The notes: generated by a model from the sequence alone, not told the origin. A DNA stretch of 13,089 bases from Deltaproteobacteria bacterium (GCA_020853655.1 JADYYL010000418.1:1-13089), one strand, 5' to 3'; counted from the first letter of the stretch, positions 1 to 7,888 are shown. Numbers and translations are program-made.

Positions 1-2
1 GC

Positions 3-818
3 GATCGCGCGCACATCGATCGAGCTCAGTTCTCTCTCCCGGCGTCAGACCTGGTGATCGAGTATGAATACCGCGCCGATGCCCCGCTCAAGGTGATGCT
101 CGACCAGTCGCTGCTTGAGGAGCTGCCGGCCGAGACTTCGGGTTGGTCGCGGAGGGTCATCCTCTCACGTGACATCGCTTCGGGTGTTGAGCGACGTCTC
201 GTTTTCGACAATCCGGATTTTCCGAGAGCCCCCGGAAAGGGCGGCCCACTCAAACAGTGGGGGGTCCGCGATGCGCGAGTGACTCCGATGACTCGCGACC
301 ACACGTCGAGTTTTGATGCCCTCTTGAATACTGCGATCGTGACCTCTGAGAAGATTCGAGTCACCCCCGACGGGATGTATAACTTCCTTCGGCTGCTCCA
401 GAGACTCACCCTCGAAGGGATGCGAGAGCTCAATCTCGACTCGTTGCCGTATGAGATCTCTCCTGCTCTCGAGCCGCCCGATCCCGTCGACATTCGATTG
501 CAGCTCGATTCGATTCGAAATGAGCGCGCGCGCAATCTCAGCTCGAGCTCGATCTCGAGCCACATGAATCTTTTGACCAAGATTGTTGCCTCTCTTGATT
601 CAGAATTGTGGCGCAAAGTCAGCATTTCGCTCCTGCGCGCTGAGCGCGAGGCTTCTGTGAAGCAATACATCGAGGCTTACGATATCTTGACCGGCATTCA
701 GGAGATGTTCCCGGAGCGCGAAGAGCGCCGGTGGGTGCTCGCGGAAGCCTTGCTGAGCAACAAGAAGATTGTGCCGACTCGCGTTCGTAAAAACCCGAAT
801 AAGTTCCGAAAGAAGTAG
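3..818 (+). CDS. Unrecognised protein, 5' end outside the window
   Basis: The frame is open from the left edge to a TAG at 816-818, giving 271 visible residues. A GTG at 54 could be read as a start, but the preceding codons are open and protein-like with no clear ribosome binding site, so I treat the gene as truncated by the window. The first ~75 residues alternate short hydrophobic stretches with turns (for example LVIEYEYRAD, RRLVFDNPDF), as in a beta-sandwich domain. From about residue 100 on the protein is mainly helical, with a region (about 190-250) that may be TPR-like, and it ends in a very basic tail, KNPNKFRKK. No catalytic motif or membrane helix is visible. It lies 70 bases upstream of the FHA-CpaF gene on the same strand, so it is probably in the same operon and may serve the same machine. 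I do not recognise the family and assign no function. Confidence 0.7.
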   Translation, partial: DRAHIDRAQFSLPASDLVIEYEYRADAPLKVMLDQSLLEELPAETSGWSRRVILSRDIASGVERRLVFDNPDFPRAPGKGGPLKQWGVRDARVTPMTRDHTSSFDALLNTAIVTSEKIRVTPDGMYNFLRLLQRLTLEGMRELNLDSLPYEISPALEPPDPVDIRLQLDSIRNERARNLSSSSISSHMNLLTKIVASLDSELWRKVSISLLRAEREASVKQYIEAYDILTGIQEMFPEREERRWVLAEALLSNKKIVPTRVRKNPNKFRKK

Positions 819-875
819 CTTCCGGTCGCCGGGAGTTCGTTCGGGCAGACGTTGCGACGGCACATCGCACAGATT

Positions 876-881
876 GAGGAG
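876..881 (+). promoter_or_regulatory. Ribosome binding site fixing the GTG start of the FHA-CpaF gene
   Basis: GAGGAG lies seven bases before a GTG at 889. The frame is open further upstream (to about 769), but that part overlaps the preceding gene and does not read like protein. The FHA domain begins shortly after 889. An in-frame ATG at 901 is the alternative start but lies too far from this site. Confidence 0.7.
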
Positions 882-888
882 TGTGTTC

Positions 889-2376
889 GTGATCGAGTTG
901 ATGATTCGTGAAAAGTCGGGGGAAGAGAAGCGCATGTCTTTCGACAAGGACATGCTCATGCTCGGCCGCGCGCAAGGGAACGATGTCATCCTTGAGACCG
1001 GTGGGATTTCCCGTTTTCACGCGACGATTGCCCTCGAAGGGGATACGCTCGTGATCACTGACGTCGGAAGCACCAACGGCACCTTCGTCAATGCGCAGAA
1101 GACAGAGGGTAAAGTTCCGGTCAAGCCAACGGATGCGGTCGTCATTGGCGACTACGTCATCTCCGTCGCCTACCGCCGCGAAGACGAGTCCGAATCAGAC
1201 AAGCCACTTGAGCCGATCAAAACTGAGGCGATAGAACCCGCTGCCCCGGTGGAAGAGAAAAAGCCCGCTCCTCGAGTTCAGCAGCAGTCGCAGAGCGAGT
1301 TTTATTGGAAATCGATGGAGAGCTTCCTCGCTCCCATTTGGAGTTTTCTGCTCGATGACACTGTCTCCGAAGTCCTGATCAACGGCAAAGACGAGATTTA
1401 CATCGAGCGTAAGGGGCGAATGATGCCCGTGGACGCCAAGTTCACGACGGATCAGTTGAGCGCGGCAGTGCTGAACATCGCCCAGTATGTCGGGCGACGC
1501 GTCAGCGAAGACGAGCCTTACATGGACGCGCGCCTTCCAGACGGTTCCCGTGTCGCGGTTCTCTTGCCGCCGTGTTCCCGGAAAGGGATCTCCGTGTCGA
1601 TCAGAAAGTTCGCAAAAGAGAAGTTGACGATGGATAAGCTCGTCGACTTCGGCTCGCTGAGCCCGGACATGGTCACTTTTCTGAATGCCGCGGTGGTGCT
1701 GAAGAAAAACATCATCGTGAGTGGCGGAACGAGCTCTGGAAAAACCTCATTGCTCAACGTTGTTTCTGGGCTGATTCCGGATGACGAGCGGATTCTGACC
1801 ATTGAGGACGCCGCGGAACTTCAGCTCCGACAGGACCACGTCGTGCCGATGGAAACGAAGCCCCCAGACAAGAAGGGACGGGGGCAGGTGACGATTCGTG
1901 ATCTTGTTCGAGCCTCTCTGCGGATGCGTCCCGATCGAATTGTCGTTGGTGAAATTCGAAGTGGGGAAGCGCTCGATCTTCTTCAGGCGATGAACACCGG
2001 TCACTCGGGCTCGATGGCAACCGTTCACGCGAGTTCGCCACTTCAGGCGTTGACGCGACTTGAGACTCTCGCGTTGTTCTCGGGGATCGAAATACCAATG
2101 CGCGCGCTTCGGGAGCAGGTCTCTACTGCTATCGAGATTATCATTCAGGCGGCGCGACTTCCGGATCACAGTCGGAAGGTCACTCACATCTCCGAAGTGG
2201 GGGCCATGAAAGAGGACGGGTCCTACGAGGTTCACGACATCTATCGATTTGTTCGCTCTGGTATGCATGAGGGAAAGATCATCGGTGGGCATGAGTGGAC
2301 TGGACATAAACCGAAGAGCATCGAAGAGATGGAGCTCGCCGGCCTCACGGAAGCGCTGAGACTCTTCGAGAAGTAG
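889..2376 (+). CDS. FHA domain fused to a CpaF/TadA-type secretion ATPase
   Basis: This 495-residue protein has two parts. Residues about 18-96 are a forkhead-associated domain with the expected phosphothreonine-binding residues: R27 in LGRAQGND, S41 and H44 in SRFHA, and GSTNG at 60-64. A charged Pro/Glu linker (about 98-135) follows. From about 140 to the end it is a type II/IV secretion ATPase of the CpaF/TadA group: Walker A GGTSSGKTS (279-287), an Asp box LTIEDAAELQLRQD, Walker B RIVVGEIR (350-357, E355) and a His box GHSGSMATVHA (371-381). Such ATPases are cytoplasmic hexamers that power Tad/Flp pili or related secretion. No pilin, TadB/C platform or secretin gene is visible here, so the machine must lie elsewhere or be unusual. 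The FHA domain looks able to bind phosphothreonine, which suggests control by phosphorylation. The kinase-like protein 71 bases downstream is the obvious candidate partner, by inference only. Confidence 0.93.
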   Translation: MIELMIREKSGEEKRMSFDKDMLMLGRAQGNDVILETGGISRFHATIALEGDTLVITDVGSTNGTFVNAQKTEGKVPVKPTDAVVIGDYVISVAYRREDESESDKPLEPIKTEAIEPAAPVEEKKPAPRVQQQSQSEFYWKSMESFLAPIWSFLLDDTVSEVLINGKDEIYIERKGRMMPVDAKFTTDQLSAAVLNIAQYVGRRVSEDEPYMDARLPDGSRVAVLLPPCSRKGISVSIRKFAKEKLTMDKLVDFGSLSPDMVTFLNAAVVLKKNIIVSGGTSSGKTSLLNVVSGLIPDDERILTIEDAAELQLRQDHVVPMETKPPDKKGRGQVTIRDLVRASLRMRPDRIVVGEIRSGEALDLLQAMNTGHSGSMATVHASSPLQALTRLETLALFSGIEIPMRALREQVSTAIEIIIQAARLPDHSRKVTHISEVGAMKEDGSYEVHDIYRFVRSGMHEGKIIGGHEWTGHKPKSIEEMELAGLTEALRLFEK

Positions 2377-2447
2377 CCGAGACGCAGGCGTTGTGATCGC
2401 CCGTTCAGAATTTTGATCGTTCAAGGGAACACCGCAGGGGAATAGTT

Positions 2448-4838
2448 ATGGAAGCAACTTCACCCACAGCTGTTGGCGGCGAGATCGCCAGTCGATTCGT
2501 CATTACGGGTGAGCTCGAGCAGCGACCCACGGCGACGGTCTATCGAGCACAGGATAAAGTGCTCGGTAATCGCGAAGTGGTCGTCAAAGTATTCAACGAA
2601 GGTCCGGGGAATGCTGCCGAACTGACCAAGGCGTTCGAGGAGGAGGTGAATAAGATTCGGTCCGCCTCGCACCCAGCACTGGTCCCGCTGATCGCTGGTG
2701 GTGTCGATCGGGGGAAGTTTTATCTCGCGATGGAGCTCATCGCCGGCCAGACTCTTCGCGACCTCTTGAAGGAGAAGGGCGGGGCGCTCGCGATCGATGC
2801 CGCTGTCGGAGCGGTTGCGGAACTCGCGGGCGGATTGGGAGAGCTGCATGAGCAAAAACTGACCCACGGGCATCTCGACACGCGCGCGATTCTGTTCAAA
2901 GGGAACGAGCCTCGGCTTGCGGGTTACGTTCCACGGTCGGTCGATCAAGTGATGAAGCAGTCGACTTCTGCGGGTCGCCTTGTCGCCGAAGCGTATTACA
3001 TCTCCCCCGAGCAGCTCTCCAGCGGCGATCAGATCGATGGGCGAGCCGACATCTACTCGTTGTCGACGATTCTGTTCGAAATGGTCACCGGGCAACGCCC
3101 TTTTAGCGCCACGAATCCGATGCAAGCAGCGATGCAGCGCATCACGGAGAATCCCGCGCAGCCTTCCAAGATCAACTCTGCGATTTCACCTCTGTTAGAG
3201 GCTGCCATTCTCAAAGGTTTGGCACGTGACCCGAAGAATCGGTTCCAGAACTGTAACGAATTCGTCGAAGCGCTCAACGCCTCGAGTGGTGTGACGAAGA
3301 ATCCGTTCGTTGGAATGGCGCAGAACCAGCCCGAGCGAATGACGACGTCGACAATTGCAGTCTCGATGTCCTCCGACACGATTCGCCAGATGCTGAAATC
3401 GCAGGAGTCGAAGGCCGCTGCGCCATCAGGGGCTGTGAACGACACCGTGAATGCTACGGCGATGGGCATGAAGGCGGTGACGGGTCCATCGGCGAGCTTG
3501 ATCGTGATGACCGGAGCGGAGCGCGGGAAGCGCATCACGTTGAACAAGCCCGTGACGATGGTCGGAAGTGATTCCGGTTGTGATGTCGTTATCGATGGGA
3601 AAGGAGTGCCGGCGCGATATGCGCTCATCTCCCAGAAGGACGGGGCATACTTTGCGGGAGCTCTATCCGGAACCCCCCTGAAAGTGAACGGCGAAGTCGT
3701 TAAGGGTGATGATCGGAAATTGGAACGTGGCGACATTCTCAATGTTGGCGACGATGAGATTCGATTCGCGGCGCCCGGCGAAGTCTTTACGCTCCGAGAT
3801 GACGTTGCCGATCGCGTCGTCGACCGGCCAAAGAGCAAGGCGGGTCCGATACTGCTCGTGCTCGTCTGTCTTGTCGCTGCGGTCGCAGGTGGCGCGTTCT
3901 ATCTCTATCAGCAGAAGCGGCAGGCGCTCGAACTCGCGCGTGCGAAAACTGAGGTTCAGAAGACGAAGGAGCGCGAGGCGATCATTAATCGTCTCAGACA
4001 GGAGGGCGACGAGCTTCTTAAGGCTGGCGCACTTCGCGAACCAATCGGAGCAAATGCTTACGAACGATTCCGCACGATCCTCGACTATAACCCCGAAGAT
4101 ACCTATGCGAAGCGTCGAATCTCTGAGATCGATGAGCGAGTCGGTCGCCTTCAGGACGAAGAGGATCGCCGTAAGCAGATGGCGACGAAGCTTACAGAAC
4201 TGCTTGCCGATGGCGAACGGTATTACATCTCGAAGCAATACGTTTCACCGCCGGGTCGCAACGCCCGTGAGTCCTATCAGGAAGTGCTGAAGTTCGATCC
4301 GGAGAACAAGACCGCGCGGGCTCGCATTGGAGAGATCGATACAATTCTCGGGGATATGATTGGGCGTGTCCGAGAAACTCTCGCGCAAGCAAAGGCGTAT
4401 AAGGAGATGGGGCAGTATATCGATCCCCCGGGCGCTAATGCTTACGAGCTCGTTCGGCAGGTCCTCGACGCGGATCCGAAAAACTCGGAAGCGCAGAACC
4501 TGATCCTTGATATGGCTGCGATGAGCATCTTCAAAGGGAACTCTGCGAAAGCCAAAGCGAGCCTACAGGAGATGAAACGGGCGTATCTCACGGCAGAATC
4601 TCTTGGTGTCGATCCCGGGTACACCGATCTGCTCATGCGGGGCACCGACCTGATGAAGAAGTCGCGCAAAGGAGCGATCTTTATTTACGGCTCGGGCACC
4701 GACGAAAAGGATTTGCCGAAGGACAGCCCACAGTATCTCGCGACTTCAGAACTCCATAAGCGAGTGGCACGAATATCGCGAGACGTGGATTCCGGGGTCA
4801 AGCCGGGTGACAAGATGTTCATCGAGATGTCCAAGTAG
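2448..4838 (+). CDS. Pseudokinase with FHA-like domain, membrane helix and TPR-like repeats
   Basis: This is a 796-residue protein with AGGGGA (2436-2441) six bases before the ATG. Residues about 17-276 have the eukaryotic-type Ser/Thr kinase fold: VVVKVF with the ATP-site Lys (K47), ISPEQL (185-190) and DIYSLSTILFEM (201-212). The catalytic positions are altered: HRDLKPxN reads HGHLDTRA (140-147), losing the catalytic Asp, the Lys and the Asn; the DFG position reads GYV (159-161); and the glycine loop reads GELEQRPTATV. It is therefore most likely a pseudokinase. A Thr/Ser-rich linker (298-346) leads to an FHA-like domain (349-442) that keeps VNG but lacks the usual Arg, Ser and His of the binding site. 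One membrane helix (466-487) follows, then a helical region with three TPR-like repeats. The expected topology is kinase and FHA domains inside, repeats outside, as in PknB-type receptors. It probably acts as a binding or scaffold protein for the adjacent ATPase. Confidence 0.9.
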   Translation: MEATSPTAVGGEIASRFVITGELEQRPTATVYRAQDKVLGNREVVVKVFNEGPGNAAELTKAFEEEVNKIRSASHPALVPLIAGGVDRGKFYLAMELIAGQTLRDLLKEKGGALAIDAAVGAVAELAGGLGELHEQKLTHGHLDTRAILFKGNEPRLAGYVPRSVDQVMKQSTSAGRLVAEAYYISPEQLSSGDQIDGRADIYSLSTILFEMVTGQRPFSATNPMQAAMQRITENPAQPSKINSAISPLLEAAILKGLARDPKNRFQNCNEFVEALNASSGVTKNPFVGMAQNQPERMTTSTIAVSMSSDTIRQMLKSQESKAAAPSGAVNDTVNATAMGMKAVTGPSASLIVMTGAERGKRITLNKPVTMVGSDSGCDVVIDGKGVPARYALISQKDGAYFAGALSGTPLKVNGEVVKGDDRKLERGDILNVGDDEIRFAAPGEVFTLRDDVADRVVDRPKSKAGPILLVLVCLVAAVAGGAFYLYQQKRQALELARAKTEVQKTKEREAIINRLRQEGDELLKAGALREPIGANAYERFRTILDYNPEDTYAKRRISEIDERVGRLQDEEDRRKQMATKLTELLADGERYYISKQYVSPPGRNARESYQEVLKFDPENKTARARIGEIDTILGDMIGRVRETLAQAKAYKEMGQYIDPPGANAYELVRQVLDADPKNSEAQNLILDMAAMSIFKGNSAKAKASLQEMKRAYLTAESLGVDPGYTDLLMRGTDLMKKSRKGAIFIYGSGTDEKDLPKDSPQYLATSELHKRVARISRDVDSGVKPGDKMFIEMSK
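4035..4523 (+). repeat. Three protein-level TPR-like repeats with a Pro-Gly-Asn insertion
   Basis: The C-terminal half of the pseudokinase protein carries three related units. Each has a loop followed by a helix pair and a D-P type turn. The loops read REPIGANAYE, VSPPGRNARE and IDPPGANAYE, with the conserved glycines at residues 534, 603 and 662. The turns read YNPED, FDPEN and ADPKN. The spacing is 69 and then 59 residues, longer than a plain 34-residue TPR, because an extra helix precedes each loop. The repeats are visible in the protein, not as DNA repeats. Confidence 0.7.
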
Positions 4839-4859
4839 AATCTCGGCGAACACCACGCA

Positions 4860-4883
4860 GCGCGGAGGGGTTGACCTCCGCGC
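4860..4883 (+). terminator. GC-rich hairpin after the pseudokinase gene
   Basis: GCGCGGAGG (4860-4868) and CCTCCGCGC (4875-4883) form a perfect nine-base-pair stem with a six-base loop, starting 21 bases after the stop codon. No run of T follows (the next bases are AATATCCCC), so if it ends transcription it is not a classical intrinsic terminator. The remaining ~117 bases before the next gene hold no convincing promoter or small gene. Confidence 0.55.
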
Positions 4884-5000
4884 AATATCCCCAGGCGCTG
4901 GAGAGTTTCTGCGCGTCACCGAATCTATTGAGCGTGCTCGGCGACGAGGTCCTCGAGATGGCGCTCTCTGCTCTCTCGGCTACTCACGTGAGTTAAGTCT

Positions 5001-6056
5001 GTGCCATTCATAAGCCTCCGCAAGAAGGACTCATTTGTCGGCGTGCTCCTGCCCGAGCTGATCGTGCTCTTCTTCGCGCTTGTTGCGCTCGGGCTCTACC
5101 ACGAACTACAGCTCCCGCTTCGGGCGCCGTGGGGACTGTATTGGAGTCGAATCAAAGGCACTGCTGGATGCTACGCCGTCAGCCTGGTGCTTGTTCTTCT
5201 TGCGGCACGGATCAGTCACCTCCGGCAGGGAAGAAAGCAGAAGGTTTTCGTGCCACACCAATACACGTGGAACGCGTTTCGAGGGCAATTCCTCAGCCGG
5301 CGAGAGATGTTGAATGACTTTCGGCTTCTGAACATCACGTGCATCATGTTCGTGGTGTTCGTGAATCTGAAACATTTGATTCCGTATCTCAATCCGTTGC
5401 GCTTCGACTCGGCCCTCTATCGACTGGATCAAGTAATATTCCACGGCATGTCTGGGGGCGAGTTTCTTATCGAGCGACTCGGCGCGAGATGGGCGCCGAC
5501 CCTCAGTAGCGGTTACACACTTTTTTATCCCTATGTTGCCGCAGTGATTTACATCTTCGTCATGCAACGCAATCGTCGATTGGCGAATGAGTTTCTCACG
5601 GGATTCTTCTTGATTTGGTTTTGCGGGCTCCTGATTGCTTACGCGGTTCCAACCACCGGCCCGGTGTTCTTCATGCCGGATGCGTTTTCGCACCTTCCAT
5701 GGACTGAAGTAAGCGACATGCAGTCGAAGCTTTGGCGACACAAGCTCGTACTCGACGACTATCCGAGGCACGAAGCGGCGACGTATCTCATCTCGGGACT
5801 GCCGAGTTTACATCTGGCGGTGCCAGTGTTCGCCACTATCTATCTATGGCGCCTGCAACGGGTGCTCGCTCTCCTGTCTGGGTTGTTCTGTGCGATGACA
5901 GCAGTGACCACGCTATACTTCGGGTGGCATTGGCTCGCCGACGATATCGTCGCCATTCTTCTCGGCGTCGGAATCGCTCGGGCAACACGCCGATATTTTG
6001 CACCTCGCTATCTTTACGTGCCGGATGCTCCGCCTCAACCACCAGTCGCGCGCTGA
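5001..6056 (+). CDS. PAP2-superfamily membrane protein, Aur1/inositolphosphotransferase-like
   Basis: This 351-residue membrane protein has about six to eight hydrophobic helices (roughly 12-33, 53-71, 110-128, 170-190, 197-217, 275-308 and 311-328). It carries the marks of the PAP2_3 group, which includes yeast Aur1 and bacterial phosphatidylinositol-type synthases: PTTGPVF (217-223), GLPSLHL with S269 and H271, and GWHWLADDIVA with H310 and D314, forming the His-Asp pair of the PAP2 active site. The family transfers or removes phospho-head groups of lipids at the membrane; the substrate here cannot be told. A TGA at 4989 closes the frame upstream, so GTG 5001 is the first possible start. 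No good ribosome binding site precedes it, which leaves the start slightly uncertain. Its 3' end overlaps the next gene by 32 bases, so the two are probably translated together. Confidence 0.85.
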   Translation: MPFISLRKKDSFVGVLLPELIVLFFALVALGLYHELQLPLRAPWGLYWSRIKGTAGCYAVSLVLVLLAARISHLRQGRKQKVFVPHQYTWNAFRGQFLSRREMLNDFRLLNITCIMFVVFVNLKHLIPYLNPLRFDSALYRLDQVIFHGMSGGEFLIERLGARWAPTLSSGYTLFYPYVAAVIYIFVMQRNRRLANEFLTGFFLIWFCGLLIAYAVPTTGPVFFMPDAFSHLPWTEVSDMQSKLWRHKLVLDDYPRHEAATYLISGLPSLHLAVPVFATIYLWRLQRVLALLSGLFCAMTAVTTLYFGWHWLADDIVAILLGVGIARATRRYFAPRYLYVPDAPPQPPVAR

Positions 6057-7488
6057 ACGCGCCACCGCATTGTTGTTCCTGGCAGTGGCGGCCGTCCTCG
6101 GTTGGCGCTCACTCGTCGACGTTGATCTCGGATGGCATCTCGCTACCGGCCTATGGATCATCGATCACTTTCGTGTCCCCGTGCTCGACCCCTTTGGCGC
6201 TCAAGCCTGGGCGTATCTCTGTTACTCCTGGCTTTTTGAGACGGTCGTCGCCTGGATATACGAGTTCGGCGGATTCAAAGCGCTCCAGCTCGCACAGACC
6301 TTTCTGATCCTGCTTTCCGCGCTCGTCGCACTTGCCGCCCCTACCGTGAGAGGGGACGCGGTTGGCGGCCCGGCGAAGGCGATTGCGAGTGGCGTCGTCA
6401 TGTTGTTTCTGGTGCCGATCTGGCATCTGCGGCCTCAGCTCGTCAGCGTCATACTCTTCCCGATCGTTCTGTGGGCTCTGAAGAATCGACGCTCGGCATT
6501 GGCGGTCATCACCACCGTCGTCTGGGCCAACGTGCATGTCTACTGGGTCTTTTCTCCGATCGCTGCAGGCAGTCTATTGGTGCTCGATTCGGCGCTGAAG
6601 AGAGATATTCGAGGCTTTCGCCGCGGAGCTATTCTCGCATGCGTCCTTTCGCTCGCAGGATTTGCGACTCCGTTCGGAATAGAAATGTATCGTGGCTTGT
6701 TCACTTACGCTTTCAACCACGCAGCCGCAAACGAACTCATTCGCGAGTTTCAACCGCTTCAAATCGATTTTGGCTACCTGGGCGTTCTCGTAGCCGCCTC
6801 TGCGATGACGATCGTGAGTCGTTTCAGAGTTGTCCGAACATCGACGACGGCAGGGGAGTGGTGCCTGTTTCTGCTCTTCTTGGTGTGGGGAGTGCTGCGG
6901 ATCAAGCTTCTCCCTTTCTACGGGCTCGTCTCTGCGCCTCTTCTTCTTCGTGCCACTGCGCGAGGTGTGCCGACTGCGCCGCTCGCCCGGGGAAATCGAG
7001 TCCTCGAGGTGTTCCTGGGAGTCGTTCTGGCGGCGCTCCTCTTCCTGTTTTTTCAACCGGCACCGCCCTTGTCTCAAAAGTATCGCGAACTTCTTGCCGT
7101 TACCGCGAGACTTTCCACCATGGAGCGTGACCGAGGTCGGACTCGACAGGAAATCGTGTTGAATCACTTCGACGATGGCGGGTGGTTGGCGCTCGGTTTT
7201 TATCTTACGGATCGAACAGATCGTGCCCAGTTTCGTACGGCGATTGATGGGCGGACGTTGGTGATGGGGGAACGTCGGCTCCGCGAGTTTCAGAAGCTGC
7301 GCCTTGGCGGGCATGACGGATGTGCCGTCGTTTCTCTGTGGCGTCCCGATCTTGCTGTTTTACCGGCTGCAGGGACATTTGTGGAGACGCTGATCAATCA
7401 GTGCCAACCCCGGTGGACAGTTGTGTTTGATCTCGGACACTGGGTGGTCTTACGACGCGGTCCGGTCCTTGAGCGGGGCGTCCAGTAG
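6025..7488 (+). CDS. Polytopic membrane protein, GT-C glycosyltransferase-like
   Basis: This 487-residue protein has roughly ten hydrophobic helices followed by a soluble C-terminal part from about residue 350. The first loop, VDVDLGWHLATG (about 31-42), followed by PVLDPFG and YSWLFE, matches the pattern of a large group of bacterial membrane proteins with GT-C-like architecture, whose first-loop acidic residues bind the lipid-linked donor or metal. The C-terminal part has LNHFDDGGWLALGFYL and later AIDGR, also typical of that group. The function is probably transfer of a sugar onto lipid or protein at the outer face of the inner membrane, but neither donor nor acceptor can be read from the sequence. 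I chose ATG 6025, inside the end of the PAP2 gene; TTG 5998 is also in frame. The overlap suggests co-translation and a shared envelope pathway. Confidence 0.75.
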   Translation: MLRLNHQSRAERATALLFLAVAAVLGWRSLVDVDLGWHLATGLWIIDHFRVPVLDPFGAQAWAYLCYSWLFETVVAWIYEFGGFKALQLAQTFLILLSALVALAAPTVRGDAVGGPAKAIASGVVMLFLVPIWHLRPQLVSVILFPIVLWALKNRRSALAVITTVVWANVHVYWVFSPIAAGSLLVLDSALKRDIRGFRRGAILACVLSLAGFATPFGIEMYRGLFTYAFNHAAANELIREFQPLQIDFGYLGVLVAASAMTIVSRFRVVRTSTTAGEWCLFLLFLVWGVLRIKLLPFYGLVSAPLLLRATARGVPTAPLARGNRVLEVFLGVVLAALLFLFFQPAPPLSQKYRELLAVTARLSTMERDRGRTRQEIVLNHFDDGGWLALGFYLTDRTDRAQFRTAIDGRTLVMGERRLREFQKLRLGGHDGCAVVSLWRPDLAVLPAAGTFVETLINQCQPRWTVVFDLGHWVVLRRGPVLERGVQ

Positions 7489-7520
7489 TCGGCGGGACGC
7501 AATCGAGGAGAGACGCCAAA

Positions 7521-7871
7521 CTATGATTCAACAACGCGCAGTTGCTGTCCTGGCGTAATGTTCAGGCGGGCAACTGAACCAACCGACACTTCGAGAATCG
7601 AGTCCGTGTCGAAACGATAACTCGAGATCCTCCACGGTTTTAGGTTGGGGCGTATCGCTCTCACTCGCAGCTCCTCGTCGAGGAAGACGATATCGATCGG
7701 GAACGACATAAAGAACATGTGTACCATCTGGCAGCGAGGGATGAGGAGTCCTTCATCGTCGGGAAGGTCGCGGCGTCCGAGGAGGCCGCGTGAGCGCGCG
7801 GAGAAACCATTGGCGATGGCGAGATGCTCGATGAGGAGTTCCGACCCTCGGTACAGTTTCGAATAGCTCAC
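7521..7871 (-). CDS. DUF192 family protein
   Basis: This 116-residue protein matches DUF192 over most of its length: GLLGRRDLPDDEGLLI, then VHMFFMSFPIDIVFLD, a central RPNLKPWR segment, and ILEVSVGSVARLNITPGQQL. The role of the family is not settled. Unlike many members it has no signal peptide or lipobox, so it is probably cytoplasmic. It starts with GTG at 7871, preceded by GGAG six bases away, inside the 17-base gap after the LOG-family gene. It is therefore the last gene of that minus-strand operon. It converges on the plus-strand membrane-protein gene, with only 32 bases between the two stop codons and no clear terminator hairpin there. Confidence 0.88.
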   Translation of the reverse strand: MSYSKLYRGSELLIEHLAIANGFSARSRGLLGRRDLPDDEGLLIPRCQMVHMFFMSFPIDIVFLDEELRVRAIRPNLKPWRISSYRFDTDSILEVSVGSVARLNITPGQQLRVVES

Positions 7872-7888
7872 GAAGTTCTCCGGTCGGA

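Noticed and set aside
26..670. Minus-strand open frame of 214 codons opposite the first gene
   Set aside because: The composition is Arg/Ser-rich with no domain, and it runs opposite a more protein-like frame that continues through the window edge.
769..888. Upstream extension of the FHA-CpaF gene to 769
   Set aside because: It overlaps the preceding gene, reads as Arg/Ser-rich non-conserved sequence, and a good ribosome site precedes GTG 889.
3053..3838. Long minus-strand open frame of 261 codons opposite the pseudokinase gene
   Set aside because: It lies wholly antisense to a clearly coding gene, has no recognisable domain and low-complexity Ser/Arg composition, as expected from the opposite strand of GC-rich coding DNA.
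4871..4889. TTGACC followed by AATATC as a promoter for the PAP2 gene
   Set aside because: The two elements are only seven bases apart, and TTGACC is part of the hairpin at 4860-4883.
6574..7314. Minus-strand open frame of 246 codons opposite the GT-C-like gene
   Set aside because: The translation is highly charged and low in complexity, while the plus strand encodes regular membrane helices and family motifs.
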